Shown here in pieces: positions 1 through 7,323 of a DNA stretch of 24,440 nt. The DNA lies in contig JBBQPM010000101.1 in the NCBI GenBank assembly GCA_038217425.1, forward strand, positions 1 through 24,440, in the 5' to 3' direction. The notes beneath the pieces are model-generated. The model saw only the letters and a list, made by a program, of their open reading frames with translations, made no database searches and was not told the DNA's origin. A program made the position numbers and the translations under genes. Position 1 is the first letter of the stretch, and every line of letters begins with the position of its first letter. This DNA is from JAIEPT01 sp038217425. Lineage in GTDB: Bacteria > Planctomycetota > Planctomycetia > Gemmatales > Gemmataceae.

Positions 1-157
1 CGTAGGCGTCGCCGACCTCCTCCTTCTGCTGGTTGGACAAGGTACGGCGAACGCCCCACCAGGTGAACTGGACGCGCACGGCCGCCGCAATGCGGCGAAG
101 CCACTGCGACGGGGTTGCAGAGTCCAGAGGAACTTCGGAAATGGAAAGCGAACTCAT
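1..157 (-). CDS. N-terminal part of an unrecognised protein (possibly DUF3150-like), cut by the window edge
   Basis: An ATG at 157 (minus strand) is preceded by a good ribosome binding site, AGGAG, about six bases upstream. The frame stays open to the left edge, giving 52 residues beginning MSSLSISEVPLDSATP and including the block TWWGVRRTLSNQQKEEVGD. I do not recognise the family with confidence. The W-x-G-x-R-R/K-x-L pattern recalls the start of DUF3150 proteins, which are found beside AAA ATPases in some phages and bacteria, but this is a weak resemblance. It starts 35 bases after the stop of the AAA ATPase and on the same strand, so it is probably in the same operon and may act with that ATPase. 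The rest of the gene lies outside the window. Confidence 0.7.
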   Translation of the reverse strand, partial: MSSLSISEVPLDSATPSQWLRRIAAAVRVQFTWWGVRRTLSNQQKEEVGDAY

Positions 158-192
158 GAAAACTCCTGTTAAGTGAGGAAGGGTGCGGTGCG

Positions 193-1677
193 TTAGTTGT
201 TGGCAGGGCCGCGCTGCAGGCGGCGCGAGGGACGCGAGCCCGGTTCTTCTTCACGTCGAAAGATCCCCGGAGCCGAGGCGGAGAGGCAGCGACCGCTGGC
301 CCATGTTCGCAGCTTCTCGATCTGCTCGGACGCCGTCACGGCCACGGGGACGACGTGATGCGCGGCCTGCGTCAAAGGGACGTCGAGCAAGGCGGCCAAA
401 CGGCAGCAGGAGCGGACCTCGGCTCCGGTCCAACTGGTATCGTCGGGACGATTCTGCTCCGGCGGAATTTGATACAGGCTCCGGTACTGGTCCCAGATGG
501 CGTCCTTGTCCTTCGCCGTCGGGAGGTCGAGAAAGTAGATGGAGTCGAAGCGTTCGGCCCGGGTAAACTCCGGCGGCAGCTTGCTGATGTCGTTGGACGT
601 GGCGACGAAGAAGACGTCGGACTCGTGATCGGAGAGATAGGTCAGAAGCGTGCCGAACATCCGCGTGGCCACGCCGCTATCTCCCTGGCCGCCGATGCCT
701 CCCAGCGCCTTCTCCAGTTCGTCCACGAAAAGGATCGCCGGCGCCATCGCATCGGCAATGCGGAGCGCCTGGCGAATGTTGGCTTCGGACAATCCGACCA
801 GGCTCCCCATCAAGGCGCCCACGTCCAGCAGCAAGGTCGGCCTGCCAGTTTCATTGCCCAGAGCCCGGCAAAACGCGCTCTTGCCCGTACCGGGAACGCC
901 CAGAAGGAGCACTCCCTTCGGCTTCACGGACTTGCCCGGTTGAAGTGCCCGCTGGCAAAAGCTCTTGAGGTTGGCGAGTCCGCCGATGGAATCGAACCGT
1001 TCGCGACTCCGATGCAACGTGAGCAGGTTGTTCTTCTTGAGCGTCTGGGCTTTGAGCTCCCAGATCGCTTCCGGGCGGATGGCGTTGTGCCGGGCCAGCG
1101 ACAGGGCGAACGCTCCCTCGGCCTCGTAGCGAGTTAGTCCCGCGGCGGCATCGAGCACGCGATGCAGCTCGATCCCCTGGGGCAGATCCTTCGGCTGATC
1201 GTTGGTGAGTTCCCGGGCAATCTTTTCGAGCTGTTCGCGGTCGGGGAGGGCATGCTCCAGGACGACGAAGAGTTTTTCGAGCTCCGCTGGGATCTGCACC
1301 AGGGGCGAGAGAACGATCACGATGGTTCGGCGTTGCTTGCCGGCCACGAGATTCGTGAAGAGCGTCTGCACGATCTCGGGGCTGCTGAGGAAGCGATGAA
1401 ACTGATGCAAAGCGAGGAGAACGGTTCCGTCCTTCTCGGCCAGCGACGGAAGGGCGCGAAGCATAGCCAGCGGATCGCCCAGAGCGCTATCCGGTTGTGC
1501 CGCCGCGTTCCCGGGAAGGCGGAGGCCGTTGGCGACGTCCCAGACTGCGAGTTTCCAGTGCTGTTGGGCAGCAAGTTGTTTGAGTTCACGCTCCGCCTCA
1601 TCCGGCTCATGGGTTTGCACCCAGAGGCCGGTGAAGGCGGCGTTGACGTAATCCTTGATCTGGTCGACGAGCTTCAT
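193..1677 (-). CDS. Ycf46-like AAA ATPase
   Basis: A 494-residue AAA-family ATPase. Residues 1-220 form the N-terminal region seen in Ycf46-type proteins. The AAA module follows: Walker A GVPGTGKS (260-267), Walker B ending in D319-E320, sensor-1 asparagine in ATSND (N362), and an arginine-finger candidate in AERFD (R376). The order PKGVLLLGVPGTGKS, then LLLDVGALMGSLVG, then FGTLLTYLSD, then RFDSIYFLDLPT is characteristic of Ycf46 proteins. The C-terminal 35 residues are rich in arginine and proline and may be a tail. I chose the ATG at 1677, which has AGGTG just upstream; the frame stays open further upstream to 1878 but would then run into the DUF2997 gene. No signal peptide or membrane segment is seen, so it should be cytoplasmic. 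ATP hydrolysis is well supported; the substrate is unknown. Confidence 0.9.
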   Translation of the reverse strand: MKLVDQIKDYVNAAFTGLWVQTHEPDEAERELKQLAAQQHWKLAVWDVANGLRLPGNAAAQPDSALGDPLAMLRALPSLAEKDGTVLLALHQFHRFLSSPEIVQTLFTNLVAGKQRRTIVIVLSPLVQIPAELEKLFVVLEHALPDREQLEKIARELTNDQPKDLPQGIELHRVLDAAAGLTRYEAEGAFALSLARHNAIRPEAIWELKAQTLKKNNLLTLHRSRERFDSIGGLANLKSFCQRALQPGKSVKPKGVLLLGVPGTGKSAFCRALGNETGRPTLLLDVGALMGSLVGLSEANIRQALRIADAMAPAILFVDELEKALGGIGGQGDSGVATRMFGTLLTYLSDHESDVFFVATSNDISKLPPEFTRAERFDSIYFLDLPTAKDKDAIWDQYRSLYQIPPEQNRPDDTSWTGAEVRSCCRLAALLDVPLTQAAHHVVPVAVTASEQIEKLRTWASGRCLSASAPGIFRREEEPGSRPSRRLQRGPANN

Positions 1678-1713
1678 GAAGCACCTTTTTTTAGGGGTTG
1701 CGGACCGCGCACG

Positions 1714-1748
1714 AAAAACCCCAGAGATCCGGATGTGATCCCTGGGGT
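1714..1748 (-). terminator. Factor-independent terminator or attenuator between the DUF2997 and AAA ATPase genes
   Basis: On the minus strand the RNA would read ACCCCAGGGAUC, a seven-base loop, then GAUCUCUGGGGU: a 12-bp stem with one G-U pair and no mismatch. The stem occupies 1737-1748 and 1718-1729. It is followed at once by a run of T residues (1714-1718). This is a textbook intrinsic terminator. It lies 16 bases after the DUF2997 stop and 37 bases before the ATPase start, so it would cut or reduce transcription into the ATPase gene. Confidence 0.8.
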
Positions 1749-1763
1749 ACGGGGGAATCGGTT

Positions 1764-1955
1764 TTACGACTGAGCGACGTGCTGTTGATTCTGAGCCGAC
1801 TGGTAGAATTCGGCGGTCTTTCGCTCGGTAACCGCCAGGCCCAGGGCTTCCTCCAGGAACTTGCTGGCTTTCAGGCACGCGTCGCCGCTGAAGCCCTTGG
1901 TCTGCACGGACGTGGCGCCATTGGGACGGACGATCACTTCGAGGATGCGTTGCAT
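1764..1955 (-). CDS. DUF2997 family small protein
   Basis: A 63-residue protein beginning MQRILEVIVRPNGATSVQT. The pattern is that of DUF2997: a short beta strand (ILEVIVRPNG), then TKGFSGDACLKASKFLEEALG, then a TAEFYQ motif near the C-terminus. The start ATG at 1955 is preceded by AAGGAG with good spacing. It lies 45 bases downstream of the DUF1257 gene on the same strand. DUF2997 genes are also found next to ycf35-like genes in cyanobacteria, which supports both calls. No function is established that I know of. It has no signal peptide and should be cytoplasmic. Confidence 0.85.
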   Translation of the reverse strand: MQRILEVIVRPNGATSVQTKGFSGDACLKASKFLEEALGLAVTERKTAEFYQSAQNQQHVAQS

Positions 1956-2000
1956 CGCGTCTCCTTGTGTTTGGGATGGATGGAGAACTGTAAGGGAAGA

Positions 2001-2363
2001 TTAGGCCGCTTCGACGACCTGAAGCTTGATGCTGCCGTCGTGAAGCGGTTGTTCGCTGACCTGGAAGCCGCGCTTGTGCGCCTCGATTTTCGTCTTTTCG
2101 ACGGCGTACATTTGGAGGAGCTGATCGAGATGGCGAATTTCGCCCCAGCTCCCACCAAAGTTATCGTAGCGGACATTGCCGTTGGCCACGTCGATGACGA
2201 CCGGATACTGCCACTCCGGCAGACGAACCAGCAGACCGGTCGCTTCGCCGCCGAAGAGCGTAGCGACGCCCTGGACCGGAGACGGAAGGTTGAGACGCGT
2301 GCAAGCCGCGGCGATCGCAACGGGGTCTTGCAACTTGGACTGAATTTCGACAATGTGTGACAT
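2001..2363 (-). CDS. DUF1257 (Ycf35 family) protein
   Basis: A 120-residue protein beginning MSHIVEIQSKLQDPVAIAAAC, the typical opening of DUF1257/Ycf35 proteins (MSH, a short strand, then a helix with D-x-x-A). Other family-like features are the central VVIDVANGNVRYDNFGG segment, which matches the family's pattern of a hydrophobic strand followed by YDN, and the W-G-x-x-x-x-L-D-x-L-L-Q-x-Y-A-V-E-K block. The ATG at 2363 follows AAGGAG eight bases away. It is the first gene of the minus-strand cluster. The biochemical role of Ycf35 is unknown; conservation in cyanobacteria and some plastids is the known context. No clear sigma-70 promoter was found upstream. Confidence 0.85.
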   Translation of the reverse strand: MSHIVEIQSKLQDPVAIAAACTRLNLPSPVQGVATLFGGEATGLLVRLPEWQYPVVIDVANGNVRYDNFGGSWGEIRHLDQLLQMYAVEKTKIEAHKRGFQVSEQPLHDGSIKLQVVEAA

Positions 2364-2524
2364 CGGTCAGATCTCCTTGCAACGAGGGTAAATTGAGCTG
2401 CCGAACGCTAACGCGATCGCATTCAAGGATTTTGACGCAAAAGTAGCGAATCTTTAGGCGAAGGAGTTTCGGCCGTCAGTATCAGCGACGGGTCAGTTAG
2501 GGGACTCGATTCACCCGGGAGGGC

Positions 2525-2641
2525 TTCAGGCGGGCAATTGATCACGATGACCGAGACGCGGGCGCTCATGCCAGTTGGTACGGGCCACATGGGTCGATCA
2601 AGCTTTACGACCCCGAACAGAAGCTGCGCAAGAAGGCGTGA
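2525..2641 (+). pseudogene. C-terminal gene fragment ending in LYDPEQKLRKKA
   Basis: Two adjoining frames look like pieces of one coding sequence. The first reads LITMTETRALMPVG (about 2538-2578). The second reads YGPHGSIKLYDPEQKLRKKA and ends at a TGA (2639-2641). Joining them needs a frameshift near 2576. The family is not recognised. The charged, ordered C-terminal end suggests a real but broken gene rather than random sequence. Confidence 0.35.
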
Positions 2642-2667
2642 GTCGCTCGAAGGGCCAGGAAGTCCAA

Positions 2668-2775
2668 ATGACGGCGACTGCCGCGTTACTCGGAAGTTGT
2701 CCGCACTACGCGGAGCCTCAGGCCGTTGCTGACGAAGCCCCACATGTGGGCCTCAGACCGGTTGAGAAACTCCTC
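2668..2775 (+). pseudogene. Possible N-terminal gene fragment, MTATAALLGSCPHY
   Basis: An ATG at 2668, with GGA a few bases upstream, opens a frame reading MTATAALLGSCPHYAEPQAV and continuing to about PVEKLL. It starts 27 bases after the preceding fragment ends. After about 2775 the same frame stays open but loses protein-like character, and a minus-strand fragment begins. This looks like a truncated gene. Its family is not recognised. Confidence 0.3.
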
Positions 2776-2776
2776 A

Positions 2777-2890
2777 TCAGCCGTTCAGACTGGGCTTCTT
2801 ACCCTCGTCGGTTTCGACCGGCTTGTCAAGATCCGGGCGGAAGCCGACGAAGTGGATCGGGCTGTGGTAACGAACATGTGAGATCGGATA
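2777..2890 (-). pseudogene. C-terminal gene fragment on the minus strand (HSPIHFVGFRP)
   Basis: The minus strand reads ISHVRYHSPIHFVGFRPDL, then DKPVETDEGKKPSLNG, followed by two consecutive TGA codons (2777-2779 and 2774-2776). No start codon or upstream coding sequence is attached, so this is the tail of a lost gene. The HFVGFR pattern vaguely recalls the C-terminus of formylglycine-generating (SUMF1-type) proteins, but the evidence is too short to assign it. Confidence 0.35.
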
Positions 2891-2891
2891 G

Positions 2892-3063
2892 CCCTTCGCC
2901 GCCGACCTCCCCTGTGTCGCCGCCTCTGACGCCGTGCTCCGCCTCCCCGGTACGTCGATCGGCCGACCAGGAGGTCGCCTTGGCCGAGGCGAAGGGCATC
3001 CCTGTCTTCGAGTCGCTCGAAGCCCTCACCCACCACTTCGAGGTTAGCGACCATGGCAACTGA
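2892..3063 (+). pseudogene. Frameshifted fragment of a DUF4406 / nucleoside-deoxyribosyltransferase-like gene
   Basis: In one frame 2892-2960 reads FAADLPCVAASDAVLRLPG then TSIG; in the next frame, from about 2963 to the stop at 3061-3063, it reads ADQEVALAEAKGIPVF then ESLEALTHHFEV. Joined, they give the C-terminal half of the small Rossmann-like family, where a D-A-V-L-R-L-P-G strand is followed by G-A-D-x-E-V-x-x-A and a G-I-P-V-F strand. The join needs two extra bases, which fits a 2-bp deletion of GC near 2960. The N-terminal half is missing; a stop lies at 2889. Such genes are common in phages, where they are thought to act on nucleosides. This copy is not functional as read. Confidence 0.55.
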
Positions 3064-3241
3064 GTTCATGAAGAGCCACTTCGACACCGAGGGTCTGCTG
3101 GGCATACCGATGAAGGACGCCCAGGCCAAGATGCTCGAGGGCGTCGTGAGCTCGCTACCGGCCGAGGACCGCGCGATCACCCGGCTGCTTACCGCAAAGG
3201 CGCCGTCCGACCTTATCCAAACTAATCTTTACTTCCCGTAA
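3053..3241 (+). CDS. Small phage-like protein, probably a truncated N-terminus
   Basis: A 62-residue ORF beginning MATEFMKSHFDTEGLLGIPM. Its ATG overlaps the stop of the preceding broken gene by 11 bases, an arrangement typical of translationally coupled phage genes. The sequence is regular and amphipathic: KDAQAKMLEGVVSSLPAEDR, then a helix with AITRLLTAKAPSDLIQ. It ends abruptly in NLYFP. The stop codon lies inside a 13-base overlap with the end of the convergent M28 gene, so the ORF was probably cut short at that junction. No family is recognised. Confidence 0.45.
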   Translation: MATEFMKSHFDTEGLLGIPMKDAQAKMLEGVVSSLPAEDRAITRLLTAKAPSDLIQTNLYFP

Positions 3242-6168
3242 TTGTCCGCGAGCGTCTGCACGCTCCGAGTCGCCGTTCGCGCCGCCGCTTCGATGGCGAT
3301 CGCGGCCAAGGCCGCGCCGTAGTCGAGGTTGATGTTAGCTAGCGTGTCCTTACTGTCGTGGTACCCGGATCGGTTGATATCGTAGTTCTCCATGAAAAGG
3401 ACGACCGGGACACCTGTGTCGGAAAAGACCTGGCCGTCAGTGTTGTAGAGCGTGCTGCGAGGGTCGTATTCAAGCCGGATTTCGCCGTGCAGACGGGGGT
3501 GGCGGCTCAGTTCGGGAACGGTGTGGCCATAGCGGCGGCGGCGGCCTCGGCCGGCGTCCGCGCGGCGCTGGTTCCAGGTTTCCGTCGATGCATTCCAGAG
3601 CACGGCAGCTTGGTGGGCCTGTTCGGCGAGCCAAAACGATTCACGGCTGGCGCCGGGGGCGATTTGAAAGATGTTGCGGGCCGTATTGTTGTTGTGGGCG
3701 ATCATGTCCATGACGAACAGGCCTTGCACACGGGTCGCAGAGAGGTCTTGCCATTTGCCGCCGGGTAATTGGAGACGGAGCGAACCTTCGACCAGTTGCC
3801 GGCAGAACTGGCAAGCGCCCAATCCCGCCGCCGGGTATTCTTCGCCGGTGAGGTGCAAGAGCCAGATGTCGCAGTCGAGACGGTTCGCTCGGCTCATTTC
3901 GAGAAAGACGGGTGCGGCCAAAAGCAGCGTGGCCGTAGCGGAACTGTTGTCGTCGGCTCCAGGCGCGGCAAGACGGGCGCCGGCGCCACCCTGCTTTTTG
4001 TCGTAGTAGTCCTCCATATACGCGGTGTCGTAATGATCTGCCATGACGACGGCGCGGCCGCGGTCGCGGCCGGGGATCACGACCAACAGATTTCGCTCGT
4101 GAGCCGTGCCGTCTTGGTTGTTTCGCCAGCCGCTCATCCACGGGTAATCGAACGGGCTCTGCCAGCGGAAAGGAAGTTCGCCAACCATCGCACGGCCGGC
4201 CATGTCGGCATCCGCCACGGAGCGCGTGTGCCGGGCGAGGAGATAATTGCCCAAGGGTTCCAGATCGCGCCTGTCATGGACGCGAGCAGCCGCGCTCGCC
4301 TTGTCCTCGATACAGTCGGCGTTATTCTTGTTCAGAAAGGCGCCCGTCGATAGTTCGGCGATCGCCTCCCAGTACGCGATCTCGAATGCGCGGGTGGCGG
4401 TGTGGGCGAACGTTAATGATTCGGGAAGCGGGAAGGGAGGCGGATCGTCGAGGCCGTCCGACTCGATAATCTTTCGCAGCGCGTCGGCGAGATCTCGGCC
4501 GCGAACGGCGTCGCTGGCCAGGCGCGGCAGACTCTGTAGCCACGCGTTTAGCGATTTGTCTTTATCGATCGTCAGGAGCTGGCGCGCCAGCGCCCGGGGC
4601 AACGGCCGGCAGCCCCGCAATTCCCAGCAGTCGAGTAGCTTGCTGACATTGTCTAGAGTTTGCAACATCCACTCTTCCGTTTTACTCTGAAACAGTTCGA
4701 TATTGGCGACGTGCAACGGCCGCTGGAGAACGCGCGGCCACAAGTCGATCGACTGCGAGAGATCGGGGTGTGCGGCGTCATAGGCGGTGAGATAGCCGGC
4801 GGGCCCGTCGTCGAGCGTCATAACGCGTCCGGCCGGCGTGCAGTAGGCGGTCAGCGGCCGGTGCCAGTACACCTCGTAAGCGCCAACCTGCATCCCCGGT
4901 GTGACGATGCGGTAGCCGTAGAGCCCCCCGGCATCGACCTGGCGGGCGACGCGGCGGATCGTGTCGGCGTCGGCATGGGGGCCGTCGAGCACAAGGCGAA
5001 AATCGCGGTCCCAGAGTTGAGAATTGCGAGCCATCGGCTTGCCGTAGAGATCGACGTCTTTGGGCTCGGTGCTGAACAGAGCGTCGACAAGCCAGTGTTC
5101 TCGCGCGGAGCCGAGATCGTCTTCATCGCGATAGACATACGCCTGGCGATCAGTGCGGCGAATTTTTTCGCGGAGCGGTCCGCGATCGGGCTCTCCCGAA
5201 ACGGCGGCGATTTCTTCGGGTTCTTCGAACCAGCCCGACTGAGGCACACGCAAGCCATCGATGCCGCGCTGGCGTTCGAGCATCTGCAAAAGCGAGATTT
5301 GCACCGCGAAGGGCAACTGCGACCGCAATTTGCCATAGCCCTTGACTCCCCAAAAAATCAGACTTCCGGGAAAGGGGAGAAGGTGAATCTTTCCGCCCTG
5401 GTAGGCGTGTCGCACCGCCGCGGGCAACGTTCGGTACGGGCGGAATGTCAGGAGATACCTTACGCCCCGCAAGGTCTCGTCGTCTCTCAAGAGAAATGGC
5501 GTGGTCCACGACGGCAGCGGTTCTCCTTTGGGAAAGAATAGCTCGGCTTCGTTCTGCGATAAAATGCGAAAGCCGGCGGAGTGAAGGTCGCGCATGACAT
5601 GTTCGGACTCGCCGTATGCGCGCCGAATGAGTCGGCGAAAAAAATCGAGAGACTCCGCCACGGGACGTTCGACGCCTGGAGCCGAGAAAAAGCTGTTCCA
5701 AAAGGGCCGTGCCGGTCCTTGTTCGCTGGCGCCGAAGACCGTCCAGACTACGCGTCCCTTGTCATCCTGGGTTTGTGATAAGGCCAGCGGCACAAGGAGG
5801 ACGTAGCGTTCCTGTGCAGGAGCGCGCCAGCTGGGCTCAGAGCCGGGCCAATACGTATTATTGCGTAACTCGAATGCGGCGACGACTTCGGCGGAGCATT
5901 GACTGGTTGCGAGTTGAACCAACGTGTCGCCCAGCCGGCGGGCGATATCGTGCAGACCCGGTCGAATGGCCAAGGCTTCTTCGTATTCAGTGACGGGCCA
6001 CCCCCACGGGTCGCTTTCATCGGGAAGAATCGGATCCCAGGCGCCATACGGCTTGCGTAGAAGTCGCACTGGCGGCATGTATTCCGGATACGTTGAAAGG
6101 GGATAGGCGCCTTCACCCTGGAACCAGGGCCAGCCCGCGAGCAATTGTTTCCAACCCGTCTGGATCAT
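3229..6168 (-). CDS. M28-family zinc peptidase with a long N-terminal region
   Basis: A 979-residue protein. The C-terminal third is an M28 (aminopeptidase Y/PSMA-type) metallopeptidase. All five zinc-ligand or catalytic positions are visible: the histidine in ADHYDT (about H712), the aspartate in APGADDNSSA (about D739/740), the glutamates in HLTGEEY (E776/E777), the aspartate in FVMDMIAHN (about D821), and the histidine in GYHDSKDT (about H937). The fold should therefore be active, cleaving peptides or acting as an aminopeptidase. The first 680 residues match no family I know; they contain aromatic-rich segments and no signal peptide. The start at 6168 is 36 bases from the divergent GNAT start, so the two genes share one upstream region. 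Its last codons overlap the phage-like ORF that ends at 3241. Confidence 0.85.
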   Translation of the reverse strand: MIQTGWKQLLAGWPWFQGEGAYPLSTYPEYMPPVRLLRKPYGAWDPILPDESDPWGWPVTEYEEALAIRPGLHDIARRLGDTLVQLATSQCSAEVVAAFELRNNTYWPGSEPSWRAPAQERYVLLVPLALSQTQDDKGRVVWTVFGASEQGPARPFWNSFFSAPGVERPVAESLDFFRRLIRRAYGESEHVMRDLHSAGFRILSQNEAELFFPKGEPLPSWTTPFLLRDDETLRGVRYLLTFRPYRTLPAAVRHAYQGGKIHLLPFPGSLIFWGVKGYGKLRSQLPFAVQISLLQMLERQRGIDGLRVPQSGWFEEPEEIAAVSGEPDRGPLREKIRRTDRQAYVYRDEDDLGSAREHWLVDALFSTEPKDVDLYGKPMARNSQLWDRDFRLVLDGPHADADTIRRVARQVDAGGLYGYRIVTPGMQVGAYEVYWHRPLTAYCTPAGRVMTLDDGPAGYLTAYDAAHPDLSQSIDLWPRVLQRPLHVANIELFQSKTEEWMLQTLDNVSKLLDCWELRGCRPLPRALARQLLTIDKDKSLNAWLQSLPRLASDAVRGRDLADALRKIIESDGLDDPPPFPLPESLTFAHTATRAFEIAYWEAIAELSTGAFLNKNNADCIEDKASAAARVHDRRDLEPLGNYLLARHTRSVADADMAGRAMVGELPFRWQSPFDYPWMSGWRNNQDGTAHERNLLVVIPGRDRGRAVVMADHYDTAYMEDYYDKKQGGAGARLAAPGADDNSSATATLLLAAPVFLEMSRANRLDCDIWLLHLTGEEYPAAGLGACQFCRQLVEGSLRLQLPGGKWQDLSATRVQGLFVMDMIAHNNNTARNIFQIAPGASRESFWLAEQAHQAAVLWNASTETWNQRRADAGRGRRRRYGHTVPELSRHPRLHGEIRLEYDPRSTLYNTDGQVFSDTGVPVVLFMENYDINRSGYHDSKDTLANINLDYGAALAAIAIEAAARTATRSVQTLADNYGK

Positions 6169-6204
6169 GTTCGACCCGCCGCAAGAATTTTTAAGGATGC
6201 CGCC

Positions 6205-6678
6205 ATGTTCCGCCCCACAGTGCCCGACGACAGCCCCGCGCTGCTGAAGTTGACCGAGGACACTGGATTTTTCTCCGCGCAGGATATCGACATCCTACGA
6301 GAAGTGCTCGACGATTTCGCAGCCGAGGCCGAGGCAGAAGGGCACCTTTGCATTACCGCCGAAAAGGCGGGCCGGCCTGTCGGTTTCGGCTACTGTGCGC
6401 CAATCGCCATGTCGGACCGGACGTGGTACTTGTGGTGGATCGTCGTCGGCAAGGAAACCCAGAAGTCGGGCCTGGGGACGCGGTTGCTCAAACATCTCGA
6501 AGAAATCGTCCGTGCCGCCAATGGCCGCGTCTTGTTTCTGGAGACATCGTCTTTACCGCTCTACGAACCGACGCGCCGCTTCTATGTGAAGAACGGCTAC
6601 GAAATCGCTGCGGTGCTGAAAGACTACTACGCCGACGGTCACGACATGGTAGTCTTTCGAAAACGACTGATAGATTAG
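6205..6678 (+). CDS. GNAT-family N-acetyltransferase
   Basis: A 157-residue protein starting MFRPTVPDDSPALLKLTEDT. The GNAT acetyl-CoA-binding motif A is clear: a WWIVVGKE strand, then QKSGLGTRLLKHLEE, which gives the Q-x-x-G-x-G pyrophosphate loop and helix. The late family motif FLETSSLPLYEPTRRFYVKN, followed by GYE, matches the motif B region (F-Y-x-x-x-G-Y). The substrate cannot be told. I chose the ATG at 6205, with TAAGGA eight bases upstream; an ATG at 6145 is also in frame but would overlap the divergent M28 gene. It is probably transcribed from the same intergenic region as that gene, in the opposite direction. Confidence 0.88.
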   Translation: MFRPTVPDDSPALLKLTEDTGFFSAQDIDILREVLDDFAAEAEAEGHLCITAEKAGRPVGFGYCAPIAMSDRTWYLWWIVVGKETQKSGLGTRLLKHLEEIVRAANGRVLFLETSSLPLYEPTRRFYVKNGYEIAAVLKDYYADGHDMVVFRKRLID

Positions 6679-6703
6679 GCCCGGGCGCATCGGACAAAAA
6701 ATG

Positions 6704-6990
6704 CGGCCTGGCAGCGACGCTGACCGCGTTGGCGAACGCCGTCGGCAGAGGCTGGAGCGCCCCGGTCGTCGGCGCCGCCAACAACTTCGGTAAGTGGACC
6801 TCGGCCGACCTCTACCTCGCGCCGAGCCATGGCGACGGCCTCTCGAGCCAGGGTGGCGCGAACGCTTGGGCGAGTGGCCGAGCTGACGATGCACGTCGAG
6901 ACGCTCAGCGACTACGAGTTCAACGCCCGCGGTTGGCGCGGAGCGGCGTGCAGAAGCTCCGCTTCGACCTCGCCGGCGGGCCGAGCTGAC
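6704..6990 (+). pseudogene. Decayed phage-like gene upstream of the tandem paralogues
   Basis: No continuous ORF of its own is present, yet protein-like stretches appear in successive frames: LAATLTALANAVGRGW (about 6708-6755), then ELTMHVETLSDYEFNARGW (about 6880-6936), then SGVQKLRFDLAGGPS, which ends at a TGA (6987-6989). The order and the plus orientation match the small structural genes of phage-like modules. Several frameshifts are needed to join the parts. The exact limits are uncertain. Confidence 0.35.
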
Positions 6991-7037
6991 GCGTCCGCAG
7001 CCTCCTGGCTCCGTACCGCCGACACACCCTCATCGCC

Positions 7038-7323
7038 GGCGTCGCCTGCCATCTGATCGCGGCGTTCGAGAAGGGGGCCAGCTCTGACGAGGGGGGCGAC
7101 CCGTACCTGCGTTACACGCACGTCATGCTCGTGGATCGTCTGGTCGGCATCGTGGACGACTGGGACGTGAACCCGCAGAAGACGTTCGCGGAGATCGTGT
7201 ATGTCCCCGACCAGGCCGGCACCCCGTTCCGCGTCGTCTACATCGAACAGATCCTGGGCCTGTCGCCGCACAAGCGTGTACCTCGTGCGGAAGGCCGTGA
7301 CGTTCCCGAGCGACGAGTTATAG
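7038..7323 (+). pseudogene. First tandem copy of a phage-like small protein, 5'-truncated and frameshifted
   Basis: The frame reads GVACHLIAAFEKGASS, then LRYTHVMLVDRLVGIVDDW, then EIVYVPDQAGTPFRVVYIEQ, then HKRV. It aligns with the intact protein encoded immediately downstream (RYTHVML-I-D, VYIPADG, KVVFVERV, KRVYL). After KRV the frame shifts: with two bases (GT) restored in the CGTGTACCTC stretch near 7277 it continues YLVRKAVTFPSDEL to a TAG at 7321-7323, directly abutting the next ATG. The N-terminus that should match MLPVQANTTCDIYR is missing. The upstream boundary is set by where similarity starts. Confidence 0.6.

Noticed and set aside
355..1137. Long plus-strand ORF of 260 codons
   Set aside because: It lies fully opposite the AAA ATPase, whose Walker and sensor motifs prove the minus strand is coding. 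It shows no family pattern and no ribosome binding site.
2423..2743. Minus-strand ORF of 106 codons upstream of the DUF1257 gene
   Set aside because: It overlaps the plus-strand fragments that look more protein-like and has no recognisable motif. It may be chance in GC-rich sequence.
4660..5541. Plus-strand ORF of 293 codons
   Set aside because: It is antisense to the M28 peptidase gene and shows no motif. Long antisense frames are expected at this base composition.
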